A stretch of DNA of 64,000 bases from Daucus carota subsp. sativus (lineage: Eukaryota; Streptophyta; Magnoliopsida; Apiales; Apiaceae), in NCBI RefSeq assembly GCF_001625215.2, contig NC_030381.2:6225131-6289130 (forward strand). The letters run 5' to 3'. A model generated the notes under the pieces. That model was not told the DNA's origin. It worked only from the letters and a program-made list of their open reading frames with translations, and searched no databases. The position numbers and the translations under genes were made by a program. Below are positions 1 through 13,423 of this stretch, one piece after another. How positions within the stretch are numbered: position 1 is the first letter of the stretch; every line of letters begins with the position of its first letter.

Positions 1-989
1 ATAACCTAAAGGCATGACTAAAGTTTATAGACTTGAATATAGTTGTGGAATGACCCTACGGCAGACTAAAGTTACTGAAGTGGTAGTTACACTGTACACT
101 TCTTTAGATACTTAACTTCATCTAATTTGTTTTTATCTAATTTAACTTGTATTTATAAATTAAAATTTCTTTATCTGGCAACCTGCAGCTGGGCATAGGC
201 AAGTTTAGGCTCTCAGCAAACATAAATTTCCAAATTGCAGTATGTATTTTATTTCGTAAATAAGGTTTATGATCCGTTTTTAGCACACTACTGCAAAAAG
301 CAGAGCCGACAACAATGCCACAGGCAGAAAGTAGACTTAAATTCAGGAATATATTAATCTTTTACAGGTTAATGTCTTTACTAAGGAATTGGAAGATGGT
401 CACCATACGATTTCAGATATCAACAGTCAATAATTCTTGCAATATGGTTCCGTTCCTTGGTATACTTCACGTTGTGGTCCAACCTTCCACTCTCCTTGTT
501 CCATGACTTAACCCTGTTCTTTCAAGTATCATCATAAACCTCCACCTACCCAAATCACATTACCTCCTTTACAAACATATACATGCTTCCATCTCATATT
601 AATCTAAACCTCTCGCACTCTTACTATTCCTACTTTTGTGCCCGCTCGCACCCAGAATCTTTAGCTATTATTTATGCCAAGTACTACTCTATAGACACAT
701 GTTAGCTGCTTAAATAGAATTAGCTATTGTTTAGTCTTCCTTATCTACCTGAATTCCTATATTCGTAGCTCTTTCTACACTAAAAATTGTTAAATGGTAT
801 CCATAGTTAATAAGGCCATAAATTGGAGTAAATACAAGTACAATTTAAATGTCAGGTGCATGTCCATAGAAAGATGAATAGTTTACTACATTTATGCCTG
901 CAATCTCTGATAAAACATTGTTGTTTGACATATGTACAGTGTACACCAAACATACAAACTATAACTAGAACATATGGCAGTATACTTAC
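1..989. other. Probable last intron of the Ycf49-like gene
   Basis: A donor site (GTAAGT on the minus strand) follows the exon ending at 990. No exon matching the conserved end of the family is recognisable in the remaining bases. A 17-bp A run lies at about 1094-1110. No other gene is seen. Confidence 0.4.
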
Positions 990-1827
990 TTCCAGAGACT
1001 CAGAGTTATAAAAGAAATGCCAAGTGCAGGCGCAGAATGCTCCACCAAGCAAAGGCACCTGCAATGATTTACAGTACGTAGAGCTTCAATTAGCAAAAAA
1101 AAAAAAAAAACTTGAGAATGCATGGAAAGAAAGAATACAGAAACAACAGACAATCCACACTACATTCATGACCAAGCATATACAAATTAGTGCCCTATAA
1201 ACCAATTTTGACCCTGAACTTCATGGCCGCCCCGGGCCCTGGCTATTGGTTACTGGACTAAATTAAATCAATCATTACAAATTCCGATACTAATAACACA
1301 CAAATTCAAGATCAAATTGAGCACTAAGTTAAAAAAGATGCAAACTTTAGAAGAATTAAAGTAAGTAAAAACTCACCATACCCCAAGAAAGCCCTTTCCA
1401 AGATTCATAGCCAGATTTTTCCCCATATTGCCAAACTAATGCCATTGCAATAACCCTATATTAAAATGAAATTTCACAAACAAAACATCAATAAACTAAC
1501 AAAAACACACACACAATCAAAAAATAGTAAAATCAAGAAAAAGCAAGACCATTCAGCAACACTGGAGACATGGATGGCCCAAGTGGGCAAGGAGAGTGCA
1601 TTTGAGGGCTCTATCAATGCCAACTCTCCTGCAGTGGCTGGGCCCACAAGGGCTGTTATTGCAAGGCCAGTTCCAATCAGAGCTGCTGATGTAGCATTCT
1701 TGGTGTTACATATGAATGGGAAGTTATTTATGAAGTGAGTGTTGCAAGATGGAATTGTAGTTAAAGGCTTGGTTTTGTGGAGATTTGAGTGTTTTGGTGT
1801 CAGCTGCAGAGTGGTGAGCATTGACAT
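990..1827 (-). CDS. Ycf49-like (DUF2499) plastid protein, 5' part
   Basis: Three exons are visible: 1550-1827, 1377-1455 and 990-1058. All junctions are GT-AG and keep frame, giving 142 codons before the gene leaves the window. Residues 1 to about 55 are rich in Ser, Thr, Asn and Pro with few acidic residues, as in a plastid transit peptide. Then come the conserved DUF2499/Ycf49 blocks: LSLPTWAIHVSSVAEW, the YGEKSGYESWKGLSWGM stretch, and the VPLLGGAFCACTWHFFYNSE stretch. Ycf49 proteins are small thylakoid or plastid proteins of unknown role, kept in cyanobacteria and plants. I chose the ATG at 1827 (a second lies at 1821). The frame continues upstream to another ATG at 1929, but that one lies inside a MITE. 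The last exon, expected to carry the C-terminal membrane segment, was not found in 1-989 and is probably off the left edge. Confidence 0.85.
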
Positions 1828-1893
1828 GCTTTGATTTTGCCTCAAATGTGAGATGCTTGTCTCAAAATTGGCTTGCTTTATCATTATCATATA

Positions 1894-2188
1894 CTCCCTC
1901 CATCCCATTTTAAGTGTCCACTTTGCCAAAAAAAAAAATTCCCAAAATATGTGTCATACTCTTTAACCCATGCAAGTTTTTACTAGTTCCAGTACAGTAT
2001 TAAATACAACCAACTAGTTCCAATATGAAGAAAGATCAAATACATAGTAGGAGTGGTGTTACACGTAATTAATATTTATAAAAACAAGATGAATTGGTGT
2101 GTGAAGATAATGATAAAAACATTACATTAATTGTTTCTTAAGATGTGTGAAATTTGCAAAGTGGACACTTAAAATGGGATGGAGGGAG
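1894..2188. mobile_element. Stowaway MITE next to the Ycf49-like start
   Basis: Terminal inverted repeats begin CTCCCTCCATCCCATTTTAA, extend over about 33 bp and are nearly perfect. A TA duplication flanks the element on both sides (1892-1893 and 2189-2190), the Tc1/mariner Stowaway signature. It ends 67 bp upstream of the ATG at 1827, so it supplies part of the gene's leader or promoter. Confidence 0.92.
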
Positions 2189-2590
2189 TAATAATAATAG
2201 AACCTGTGTTCTAAATAAATCCGAACATTCCTTTATTTTTTTAAAAAAAAATATTATCTTAATTTAATTAGAAAATTTCCGTCAATCTGAATTGCTAGAT
2301 TAACTAATTAATTCTGATTACTAATTTAGAGTGATAAAGAACATATGAATTTTTATATATTAGTATTTTAATATATTTCATTTCCTACATTATCTTATAT
2401 TTTATTATATTTTTAACTTTTCACTTGATTAAAACAAACATATATAAATTATATTACATAAACCTTCTATTTCATTCCACTTTTGAAAAAATATACTTTG
2501 AAACAATTATTTATTTAAAAAAATATATATTGATTTATATTTATATTTAATTATTTATATAACTGATTCTTGGTCTACATACTTCGATAA

Positions 2591-3320
2591 GAGCATCTCC
2601 AATAGTCTCTTAGTTGGCTCCTATGTATAATATACTAGTAAGTTAGTACATTGTTAGGAGTTTGAACTCCAATAATGCTCTTTATACTCACTCTTAACAT
2701 TATATTTTATTATTATTTGAACTCCACTATGATAAAAGTACAAAGTCACATGGGTGATAGTGAATATTATATTACAAAAAACAAGTTAAAAGCCTTGTAG
2801 TGGCTCCTAAAAGAGAGGAGAGAAGGGCCTCTTAGAGCATCTCCAAGAGCCTCCTTGTTGGCTCCTAAATATAATATAAAAAATGTGGCTCTTAATAATT
2901 TAGGACAAAGTTAAGAGTGTAAACTCCAACAATACTCTTTACATCTCTTCTCTATTTCATATTTTATCCATATATTGGGCTCCACTATAACAAAAAAGAG
3001 GGAAAGATGGAGGTTGATTGGAGGGAAGGATTTTTTTATTGTGAAAAAATAAGTTAGGAGCCATGTGGTGGCTCTTAACTTTGAGGAGAGAGGAGAGAGA
3101 AACAAGAGGCTCTTAAGATTTAAGAGCCACTTAAGAGTCTCTTGGAGCAACATTTTGCTTCTCCCTCCTCAAATCTCAAGTTAAGAGCCTAAATGAAGAG
3201 CCTCTTGGAGATGCTCTTAGTATTTTTAAGAGCCATTAGGAGCTTATTGGAGCTCTATTTTCTCTTATCCTCTTTACTTTTGGTTTTAAGAGCCACTTTA
3301 AGAGGTTATTGGAGATGCTC
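2591..3320. mobile_element. PIF/Harbinger (Tourist-like) MITE, interrupted
   Basis: The left end reads GAGCATCTCCAATAG and the right end is its complement, CTATTGGAGATGCTC-like. TAA lies on the left and TAT on the right, an imperfect 3-bp target duplication. A second element of the same family is inserted at 2835-3216. Confidence 0.75.
2835..3216. mobile_element. Tourist-like MITE nested in a relative
   Basis: It starts GAGCATCTCCAAGAGCC, ends GGCTCTTGGAGATGCTC-like, and is flanked by a perfect TTA duplication (2832-2834 and 3217-3219). The length of 382 bp suits a MITE and no coding capacity is seen. It interrupts the older copy at 2591-3320. Confidence 0.85.
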
Positions 3321-5331
3321 TATGACTAGCAATCAAGAGTGGCTTTGTGGGTGATGAAAAGGTCCAGGTAATGCGCTTAATGAGTTGCGGCCTTATAAGG
3401 TGCGGCTCAATGTTGGAGTCCAGCTACTAATCTTCAAATTTAGCCCAACAAATTTAGGCCTTGATAATTCGTGTTAATATTATATTTCTCACAAAATTCT
3501 GTTCATTTATAGCAAAAAGTATGAGCCCGGCCCAAAGAAAATATATGTCGCCTCAAATTATTAATACTTGTTTTTGAAGATAAATTATTAATACTTGTTA
3601 TTAGAACCGAATATTGAATTATTTAAAATTAGCTTCTTGACTCGTGCTTCAAGATGTTTTTATATTTCTATATTATTTGATAAACGAATTGGTGGTTACT
3701 TTTCCTAAATTGAGATTATTTATATTGTCGAATTAAATTTAGCTCAATCTTTATTTGTTTGTTTTTAGTCATGTTGATATCAGTTATAAATCTTTGTTTT
3801 TTTGCCATTTCAAATTTCTTTCAATAAATAATTATCAAAAAAAGAAAAATCTTTCAATAAATACGAAATTGGAAAAAAAAAATTGATTTTTTAACATGCG
3901 CTTGCTATTCCGAAAACTTCCTTCCAAGATATTCGAAACTAAAAAAATAAATTTATATTTTAAATTTGGAACTCGATTTTTAAAAAATTGATCGGAGCGT
4001 GTATCAACACTTCCATTTGAATTATCTAAAATTCGTTATCTTGATTTCTTATTTAGCCACACAACGAGTTGTTTGCCTCACGAACCACAAATATCCGTTG
4101 GCACTAGAGAGAAAAGATTAAAAAATAATTGAGGTGCTAACAACTCTCACTGGGTTTATTCTCTTGGCATCCACACTTTGTTGTTTGCTTGCATTTTGGA
4201 CCATCTTTACTTGCCTTTCCTTCTTTATCAAATATCTGGTTCTTAGACACTGTTTTGTGTACGTTTTTTATTTTAACGTTTGGCTCTCTTTCCTTTCATG
4301 TCACTTTTTGCTTTCACGCAATTGTATTTTTCTTTGATTGATCAACTACTCTGTTGGGCCGCATGTGATCCACGTAACTACTACATAGAAGTATTGAACT
4401 GCTTCATTAAGGTTGCTAAGTTAAGATTAATCCAATAACATATATAAAATCCACTTAACTGCAACATTTTAAACTTCGGTTGATCCACAATTGACAATTC
4501 CATGTTGCTACTTACTAGAAGTTGCTATGTATATGGCAAATGGAACCGAATTTGAATAAAATATCAATATGAATATATGATGCTATTTTTCGGATTGATT
4601 TTTCAAATTCTAATAAACCAAAGAAAATGTCAGATATATCAAGATAAAGACAAAATGGTGTACTGGTTATAATTTAAATGACGATAATGAATCCTCCGCA
4701 TTAACATTAATCTTTCTAATTAAATTATTTTAAATTATCTCATAATACTTGTTTATTTTTGAATTCTGAAAATATATTGACATTATTCCAAAACTACCTT
4801 TGTTGAGAGTTGTATAACAATTAATGAGGGTTGAATAAGAGTCTACATTTATTAGGACTACAAGCGCAAAAATATTATCAAATTAATATTTTTTTAACAT
4901 GCGTAATTTTTTAAAAAGATACTTGTATTTATAATAGGACGGAGGGAAGGGAGTATGACTTTCATTTTTGGAACGGAGAATCACATCACACATAATTTCT
5001 AGTACTATTGTGCATTAAATGTATTTTATGTGCATTAAATGTATTATATACGAAAGTGATCTTGATATAAATATGTAGGCCGTTGTGTACTTTATCTCGT
5101 AATTCAAATATGTGTCACTATCAAAATTTCGATTCGTAATTGTCTTGAGAATAAATGTAAACTTGGCACCTCATTCACCTTATTTTAAAAGTTAAATATA
5201 AATTAATGACAATCTGTACTTGGTTCGAATAAGGGAAAGCCGGTAGTATTATAACTTATACAGCAGAATAATTTAGAATAATAATTTATCTGTTCTTCAT
5301 GATTGAGACATATCATTAAGCTAATAATCTA
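3321..5331. other. AT-rich intergenic DNA, no gene seen
   Basis: No supported exon on either strand. A degenerate MITE end (GGACGGAGGGA...GGAGTA) lies near 4937-4955 without a clear partner. Confidence 0.6.
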
Positions 5332-5582
5332 CTCCATCTGTCTCATTTAATTGTATACGTTTCTTTTCAACTGTTTGACACGCATTTCAATGCTCTTATA
5401 AAATATAGTTCCGTAACTTATTTTTGAGATTTTCTTTTTCTGAATAAAAATAGAACATTCAAACTTTAATTCAGAAAAAGAAAATTTTAAAAATAAATTA
5501 CACAACTACACTTTACAGGAGCATTACAGTCCGTGCCGCGTCCCCGTCCCCCAATATATACAATTCAGAGGGACGGAGGGAG
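5332..5582. mobile_element. Stowaway MITE
   Basis: It starts CTCCATCTGTCTC and ends GAGGGACGGAGGGAG, with TA on both sides. The interior is also an imperfect inverted repeat. Confidence 0.82.
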
Positions 5583-5643
5583 TACTCTTTAATCATCTGA
5601 CTCAAAAATAATATGTAATGGTTGGTGATACACGAATAAACTG

Positions 5644-5899
5644 CTCCCTCCTTCCCCTTAAATGTTCATTTTGCATTTTGAGGAGTCAAATTGACCAATT
5701 TTTGACTAAACATTACAAATTATCTACTCATAATCTTTAAAATCTGAAAGTTGCATATTAAAATAAAATAAATATACTTTTTATTGATATAATTTTTATT
5801 ATTTTTCTCAATTATTTGATACATGTAAAGTTAAGTCAAAATAAAATCAATTTGACTGATCAAAAATCAAAATGTACATGTAAAAAGGGACGGGAGGAG
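5644..5899. mobile_element. Stowaway MITE
   Basis: Inverted termini CTCCCTCCTTCCCC and GGGACGGGAGGAG with AT-rich inner complementarity. TA follows the right end. The left flank is TG, so the duplication is imperfect. Confidence 0.8.
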
Positions 5900-6438
5900 T
5901 ATATTAATAAACTATACCATAGTGAAAAAAAAACGAAAAACTAAATTCAACTTTATTATGTCGTCAAAATGATGTGACGCGTGGCACAATCTGAGCCAAC
6001 CACCAACCTCAATCTACGGCTCAGAACAATACGACGGTTTGGCCTTAAGTTAGACCTTCTCACAGAGGATCACCCTACACACACAACTCCGCTTTACACA
6101 GACCTCTCCGCTCTACAGAATTAAACTGACGGTGAGAGTCGGCTCTCCCCTCTCCATGTCACAGCTGTATGCGACGTGTCATCCAGCCCAAACGACGTCG
6201 TACGATCAACCAGATTTCTTATTTTATGTGCCTCTTCCACTTTAATACAATACATACAAAAACAGAACTGTATATATCTATAGCTTTTGTTCACACACAA
6301 TGGGCTAGTCTTGCTTTCAATCCAAGTGATTTCTTATCTTTAGTCCTCACTTTTGAGAACCCATCCAGAAAACCCTAAATCTTGGAGGCCCTTTTGATTT
6401 GAAGCACTAATTTTCTAGGGTTTGTGAGGAACTGAGTG

Positions 6439-9400
6439 ATGACCTATGATGTGAATGTGGAGGAAGGGGGTCAAATAGAGGTGAATATTGATGAATTGAA
6501 GGGTGAGTATGTAAATATGAGGGAAGTAGAGGGGCAACATGGGCAAAGTGAAGGAGGAGTGGGAAGTAATAGTGATTCAATGATGATGACTAGTGGGAGA
6601 TGGTGGTGTTTGATTTGGTGGTGGGCTAAGCTTATTCTTTTGATTTTGTTTTTGGGGGTTTTGGCTGCTGTTTTCTTTAAATGGGTTGGTCCTTTTTTCA
6701 TGGATAAGGTATTCATCTACTCTGTTTCATTCATATTAGTTCAGTTTAGTTTAGTTTTGTATGTGTTGTTTGTTTGAGTGATGATTTGTTTAATTTGATG
6801 TTGGAAGTCTGTTGTGATGCTGTGTTTTGGACTTTGCGATGCGGGTTTTGTGTTAGAATTAACATATTCACAGTAATAGTGTAAGATGGTGGTGATGTGC
6901 TGGATTGTACCTTAATGTTTATGCTGTTCTTGTATGATCCAGCTAGCAAGAACATATTGATAGGGAATGTAAATTTGGACATGATTGTTCCCCTGATGGA
7001 ACTTTCAGGCTCTAGAGAAAAAGCCTCAAGCTTTTTGTTTAAAGAACTGTTATCATGCTGCTGAGCTTTTTGATGCTGCTGAGCTTTTTGATCAGGAAGA
7101 ATTTGCTTCTCGATCATTCATGTAGAAGATGATTGTTAATTGGATCAATAATTTTGTATGTATCTCGAGATTTGATTTAGGAAGAAGTTTCAATACTGAA
7201 TTAGCTACCAGCCTACTATTAGGTAGAAACCTGAATGCCACTCATCATGTCTAGAGGAGCCACATTATTATGATTAATTGTGTGTAAAGCTTGCAATGTA
7301 GTCTAAATAGGGACATGGCCAATTCTTTACTACCTTGTCCTCTCCTTTGTATTGTGAAGCTATAAATGTATCCGGTTGCCAAAAAATGTTAGTTGCAAGC
7401 ATATATTTTCCTGTCTCTTTAACAAGTATGCCAAAAAATGTTAGTTGCAAGCATATATGTTCCTGGCTCTCTAACAAGTATGCAGATTGGTTAAAGATAC
7501 CTGCTTTCTAATGGATGATATTTTTTATTTTTTTTGCAGGAGATTGTTCCTATATTAAACTGGGAAACCACTACGTTTAGCAAGCCTGTTTTAGCAGCTA
7601 TAGTTTTTGCATCTGTGGCATTATTTCCTGTTATTTTCCTACCATCTACTCCTTCCATGTGGGTGGCTGGGATGACATTCGGTTATGGTTATGGTTTCCT
7701 GCTTATCATAGGTGGAGTGACTATCGGTGTGTCACTTCCATATTTTATAGGTCTCCTATTCCATAATAAAATGCAAGTGAGTACATTGCTAATCCTAAAA
7801 TGATCAAATTTCTTTCGAGACAAAATTGGAATCATTTTTGTTTTATACAAATTCATCTTACATCATTTATTTTTATTATAGGAGTGGTTACAAAGATATC
7901 CGAAGAAAGCCCGTGTCATAAAATTGGCTGGTGAAGGAAATCAAGTTTATCAATTTCAGGCTGTAACACTGATTAGAATTTCTCCTTTTCCATATATTGT
8001 ATTTAACTACTGTGCTGTGGCAACGAATGTGAAGTATATACCTTACTTGTTGGGTTCAATGGTTGGAATGGTGCCCGAAATCCTTGTTGCAATCTATACG
8101 TAAGTTTTCTTTTCTGTTTGAACTTTGTATATATGCACCAACTGTCCCTTATGTGTAAGTAAGCCATGCTGATTCTCTGAGTACTCTTTATGTCATGCAT
8201 AGTACTCCCTCCGTCCCATAATACTCTTCCTGTTTCTCTTTATCACGTTTGCCAACGCACACTTTTGATCGTTAATATCTTTAATTTCGTATTAGTATTA
8301 AATATAAAAACTTCATCATATTAAAGTATTTGTAAATACGAATCCAACAAATCGTGAATATATTTAATCTTATAGATTAGATGTAAATTAGTAATTTATC
8401 TCATGTTATGAACAGTCCCCGCATATCAAACGAGAGAAGTAAATAGAAATGGAGGGAGTAAAACTTATTGTTTGCTTCCAGATTTGTGCTGTATGCACTT
8501 CTTTGATCCTCCTTGATAGTTACTAAGCAGGCTTGCATGATCATAAAAGTACTTGCCTTCTGAGTTTGTCTAGTGAATTTTTAGTGAGAAAATAAATAAG
8601 GTATCTGCATGCCAATTCCTGTTCCAAGAATTTAGATAGAATTTGCTTATATGTTTTACATTATGAAACTCACATTAAGTAGGATGAAGACTGTGTGTTA
8701 CTATAGGTGCAAGCAGTGGCGGAGCCAGACAAAATATTCAAGGGGGGCACGTTTAATTTTTCGATTATTCTCAAAATATGTTACTCAATTAGTTTTACAA
8801 ATTTGAACAACAACTACTACAAACTGGAACAAACAGACCTGGCTAAACATTCTACCCTTCAAATCTTATTTAAAAACCAACCTGCTACCACAACTGATTT
8901 AGACATACAAATCCTAGAGAAGCATGACCATGCTGAAACTACTGCTAGAACTGAAATAGACTGAAGCTGAGATGATTTCATGGAGAGATTTAGTAATTTA
9001 TCCGGGACACAAATGACAAAAATACGAGTATTACTAATATGTGGGGCCCACAAAGGGAGACCTGTGGGGGCACATGTCCCCCCAGGCCCCAGTGTGGCAC
9101 CGCCCCTGGGTGCAAGCAGAGTAATTTTACAAAGCTATAGAACTTTTTAACCTTTTGAAGTGTCAAGGTTCAAGAACATCAAGAACAGCAGTCAGTATAT
9201 TAGGATGCTTTGATGTATATGAATGAACTCGTTTAGTCAAGTCTACAGTAGTGTGCCAGCTTTTGAGTTGATGATTATAACAAGATGGGATGAGCTTCTT
9301 GCAAGATGCGAAGAGCTTTTGTGTAAGAGTACATAATATAATTTATATCATGTTAAAAAATTAAACGAGATCTTTTTTATCAATGGTCATATAATTATGT

Positions 9401-9587
9401 ACATATATCATATACAACTAGTTATGAGCAAATGTAATGATAGTCTAGTCAATTTGAATAGGATGATTGTTCTTGGATGTTTCAGGTTGACTTTAGTTGT
9501 CATTTGTCACGACCATTATGTTTAGAAAAATTATAACCCGAGCTGACTATGACAACCTTCTTAACAATGGCCTAGCGCGCGCGCGCG

Positions 9588-9651
<64 letters not shown>

Positions 9652-10224
9652 TACTTTTGTTTGTAAAATACCTTATTCAAGGAAACAATTCTTTGTATAC
9701 GCAAACAAGGGTGGTAAGCATTGTTAAGGGATGAGTTTTTAGGTGTCATAATAAGGCTAATTGAGAGTCCAGATTATATTTGTTTGAATTTTATGTTGCC
9801 AACATATAAGGATGGTTCCACATCAGGTATATAGGGTTCTGCAGAAAGTATTTTGACTTTGCATTTGGAGGTTTAGCTAATTTTACGGCTGCATAATAAC
9901 ACAAGTGTGCAGGGAGTGAATGTATAATCAGCATTTTCTTTTATGTTTGGAAGAGAAAGCTATCTGACATTTTTACTTTAATTACCCTGCTGGATATTGT
10001 CATATTTTACCGTCATAACTTACTAATCTTGTTTTGTTTGCAGTGGCATAATGATAAAAACTCTAGCTGACGCTTCAACTGATCAGCGCACCCTCTCAAC
10101 AACTCAGATCATCTTCAATGTTTGTGGCTTCTGTTTAACTGTGACTACCACTGTCATAATTACAATCTATGCTAAAAGACGCCTAAAGGAATTGCAAATG
10201 GAAGAAGAACCACTGTTACAGTAA
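6439..10224 (+). CDS. VTT/DedA (SNARE-associated Golgi, TVP38/TMEM64) membrane protein
   Basis: Four exons (6439-6708, 7540-7776, 7882-8099, 10044-10224) join in frame at GT-AG sites to give 301 residues. The start is the first ATG of exon 1; the N-terminal ~45 residues are acidic and probably cytosolic. A hydrophobic segment follows (residues ~55-80), then the VTT core: PVLAAIVFASVALFPVIFLP, a Gly-rich loop with MTFGYGYG, and the re-entrant motif LIRISPFPYIVFNY with LGSMVG. A last membrane segment precedes a charged tail ending in EEEPLLQ. VTT proteins (TMEM41B, VMP1, Tvp38, bacterial DedA) are membrane or lipid-handling proteins of the ER/Golgi system. The Arabidopsis counterpart would be At1g12450-like (recalled). 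Intron 3 is ~1.9 kb and holds two transposons and a microsatellite. Confidence 0.93.
8205..8458. mobile_element. Stowaway MITE in intron 3 of the VTT gene
   Basis: Starts CTCCCTCCGTCCCATAAT, ends ATGGAGGGAG, and is flanked by TA on both sides (8203-8204 and 8459-8460). Confidence 0.9.
8714..9108. mobile_element. hAT-type MITE in intron 3 of the VTT gene
   Basis: Starts CAGTGGCGGAGCCAG and ends GTGGCACCGCCCCTG, imperfect inverted termini. A perfect 8-bp duplication GGTGCAAG lies at 8706-8713 and 9109-9116. An 8-bp duplication plus CAG...CTG ends is the hAT pattern. At 395 bp it has no transposase. Confidence 0.85.
9577..9650. repeat. Compound (GC)n(AC)n(AT)n microsatellite
   Basis: A continuous alternating purine-pyrimidine run passes from GC to AC to AT dinucleotides inside intron 3 of the VTT gene. 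Confidence 0.95.
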
Positions 10225-12447
10225 GTCTCTGTGATTATGCTCTCACTTCCTGGACCAGGTTGGGGATCTCAGCCAACTGATAGAATTCTGATTCTGTGCA
10301 TAAATTGGATGATTTTTTTTTGTCTATATCAGTAATCATGGTGTATAGATAAAATTGTGAGGGAAACAGTGGAAACCAACATCTAACATGAGTGTCTTCT
10401 GAGTTAATATATATTGATCATATCGATTTTTATTTCTTGAATCAACAGTATATTTCTTTCGTACAAAGTCCCCGTTACACACCTAAGATGTCTCGATATC
10501 TAACCCAGAGTTTCGGATAGTCTTCCCCTCCCAATAATATGGACCCATTGCCCTCGAAGTTCTTTTACATCTTGCGCAAATCAGGTTGCGGTTGTGAATG
10601 TTATTGCACACGTGTGATTAGTAATATGACAATGAGAATTTCTGCTATAACAAAAATGTACTAATACATTAAAATCTAAGAATGAGATAATCTTGCTCCG
10701 GCCAGAAGAAAGTGTTGTTATAATCTTGCGCTGATTGAAAAATCATAGAATGAGGTAATCTTCACATAATGAGATAATCTAAATTCTAGAATGACATTTT
10801 TCCGCTGAAAAGAGTCTGGTAAGGGCCTCCAAGCTGAGTGCTAAACAGCAGCTGCAGAGCTATACAAAAACTAGCTAGAATCAGTGGTATACACAACTGG
10901 TAATGCAGTGTTGTACACACGGGGTGAAGTTGATGTTTCTAATGCTGCGTCTAGTCTATTTCCACTACCAAAACTGACTAGTAGCAGACTCAATAATTTG
11001 TAGGACTTATCCTGAATCCCTGAAACCCAATTAATTTTGTCCCTCTGTCAACCAGGATCCACAGGCCGTATTGCTCGTCGATATAGTATTATTTTGGACA
11101 AGTATTTATATTTTATTTTCATCAAACTTTTTTTAACTTCCCTTCACCATTTTGTTCTTAAATTTCCTTATAATTTTGTTCTTAATTTATTATTTAAATT
11201 CAAAATTAAAATTAAAAATGTTGATGATAATATATTATTATAATAATTATATATAAAATGATAACTCAAATTTTAACTATACGTAGAAGTCGGTTGCATC
11301 ACACAATGATACAAAAATATAGAGCATGTATGTATAAAAATATTTTGAGACTTTTATCGACTCTACCGCGCTATTTTTTCTGCTCTAGTTTTCACCTGCA
11401 AAATTATTTTATTTTGTAACGTTTTGTAATACATTCAACAATTTTACAATTTGATGCGGTTGAAATTGACATATTTTTTTATCATTATAGAAAGTTTGTA
11501 ATTGTGAAATTAATATTAACAGATTTATTTAGTCGATTTAGAATATGAATGAATCAAAAAATTTAAAATCAAAATGTATATGTTAAAATGACTTGGATCA
11601 GATTGGACAAGATTTTCGCTCCATTAAAAATTTACTTCCATTCACACAGACTTGGATTGAGGATCAAATATTTTGTCCCTTCACGGATCAATCCAAATCT
11701 AAACATGTATCCAACTTTATTTTAATTTTTGAAATTATCTATCCAATTCTTTTAATAATTGAATCATATATTTGATTTTATAAATTTGTGTTCTCTTCAT
11801 TCCATCGTTAATATATTTTTTAGCTTTTCATTTCAAATTAAGTATTTTTCCTCCTCATTTAACGTGTACGTGTCAATAATGTTTAAAAAAGGAATTTAAC
11901 CACTATTAAAAATTCGAAATATGAATTAAGAAAAAAGAAAAAAAAGAAGGGATAGATAGTATCCCACAAGCATTTCTTCTGCCAGCAAATTCTGCTGGTC
12001 ACGAGAATACAAAGAAATGATACACACACTCTGCATTAAATTAAAAAGACTTATACTAAATAAATATAAGTTCCATTAACGGATCATATCTGTCCCTATT
12101 ACTTTCCAAACAAAAAGTTTAAAATTTTGCGCTAGCAGTTTGTCTTTTGTCATCTCTAGTCAAAAAAGTATGCGAAAACGAAAGGACCATACCGAAAACT
12201 AGAAACAATAAAACAAGTTCGAAAGCCCAAAAGTTGTGGCACTTGGCAGCTAACAGCTAATAACCGATAGTAATTATTAACACTCGAAACTTTTCTTCTT
12301 GGTTGTAAATAAAGAGCAGTAAAAAAATACTCCATGACAAAAAAGAAAATGCAGTAAAAAGGTGAATTTTGGATTGCGATGGACTGCTGGTGCCCGTTAG
12401 CATAGTTGGTGAGGTTGGTGAACGGAATAAATGCTTCAAACTAATTA
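10225..12447. other. 3' UTR and intergenic DNA, no gene seen
   Basis: The first few hundred bases after the VTT stop are likely 3' UTR. Beyond that is AT-rich sequence with only short, compositionally unremarkable open frames. Confidence 0.5.
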
Positions 12448-12775
12448 GGTTGTTCACTTAGATGAAATGGAATGAGGGGAGAATGGAATGAAAAATTACA
12501 TAGAAATTTTATGGAGAAAGAATAAAGTATGAGCTAATAGTGACTAAATATGAATGAGTTAAATTTTTTTGTGATTAAGATTGTAAAGAAATATGATGTA
12601 TAGATGGAATGAGCATTCCTTCCAAAACATGTGGGATAGAATTCTAGTTAAAATAGTAGGAATGGAGTGATTGAAGAAATGAAAATTGTATACATTTTTT
12701 TTTATCAACACCATTTTTGAGTACAAAATTCATTCCATTTGCCCTCCATTCCATTCACTCCAAGTGAACACAAGC
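12448..12775. mobile_element. PIF/Harbinger-type MITE
   Basis: Inverted ends GGTTGTTCACTTAGA and CCAAGTGAACACAAGC, flanked by a perfect TTA duplication (12445-12447 and 12776-12778). The inner ends repeat ATTCCATT-type motifs. Confidence 0.8.
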
Positions 12776-13423
12776 TTAGTGTTACGGAGACGGAGACCCT
12801 GCATGTATATTTCAGAATTCAGTATGCACTTGTCGTGACATACCAACGATAGTAATATGCGTTTAATGAAAAGAAATATTGGACGTGAAAAATTTTAAAA
12901 TAATAGTATAATTTTCAGATGAATGAAATTATAACATCTCTGTGTAATATTTTTTTTCCAGCAACTCATTTTAGTATATGCTCGTCATTAGTTAAAAATA
13001 GGTCATCACTTGTATATGTTAATACGAGCACAGAGCCACATATTATATTTCACTTCTGTATTTTAGATATAAAAAAACAGTCCCTATATTCGGATTATTT
13101 TAACTAAGTACTATGTCGTATCATTGCGTTTATACCACTTCGGTTTAAAACGGACAATATTACTGTAACACTGGTACCCGTACCTCCCTCCAATAATGAA
13201 TGTTGCTGTGTTTACATTGAAAATTTTCAGTACCTCATTATTTGAAAATCCCCTTCTTGCAGAGACTAGAGAGTACAGTACCCCAGATGTTCAAGCTTCA
13301 AATTTTCACGGATAACATTGTACTCATCTGTAGCAAATGCTTGTCAATATAGACAAAATTTATACAGTAGGTGAATCAGAGAAACTTGGCAAATTTTGAA
13401 GATAAAAAATACTTGGGATTTTC

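Noticed and set aside
6471..7117. Minus-strand frames over VTT exon 1 and intron 1
   Set aside because: Shadows of the coding strand and low-complexity intron; no conserved motif.
9497..9749. Open frames with Tyr-Ile runs
   Set aside because: Translation of the AC/AT microsatellite within an intron.
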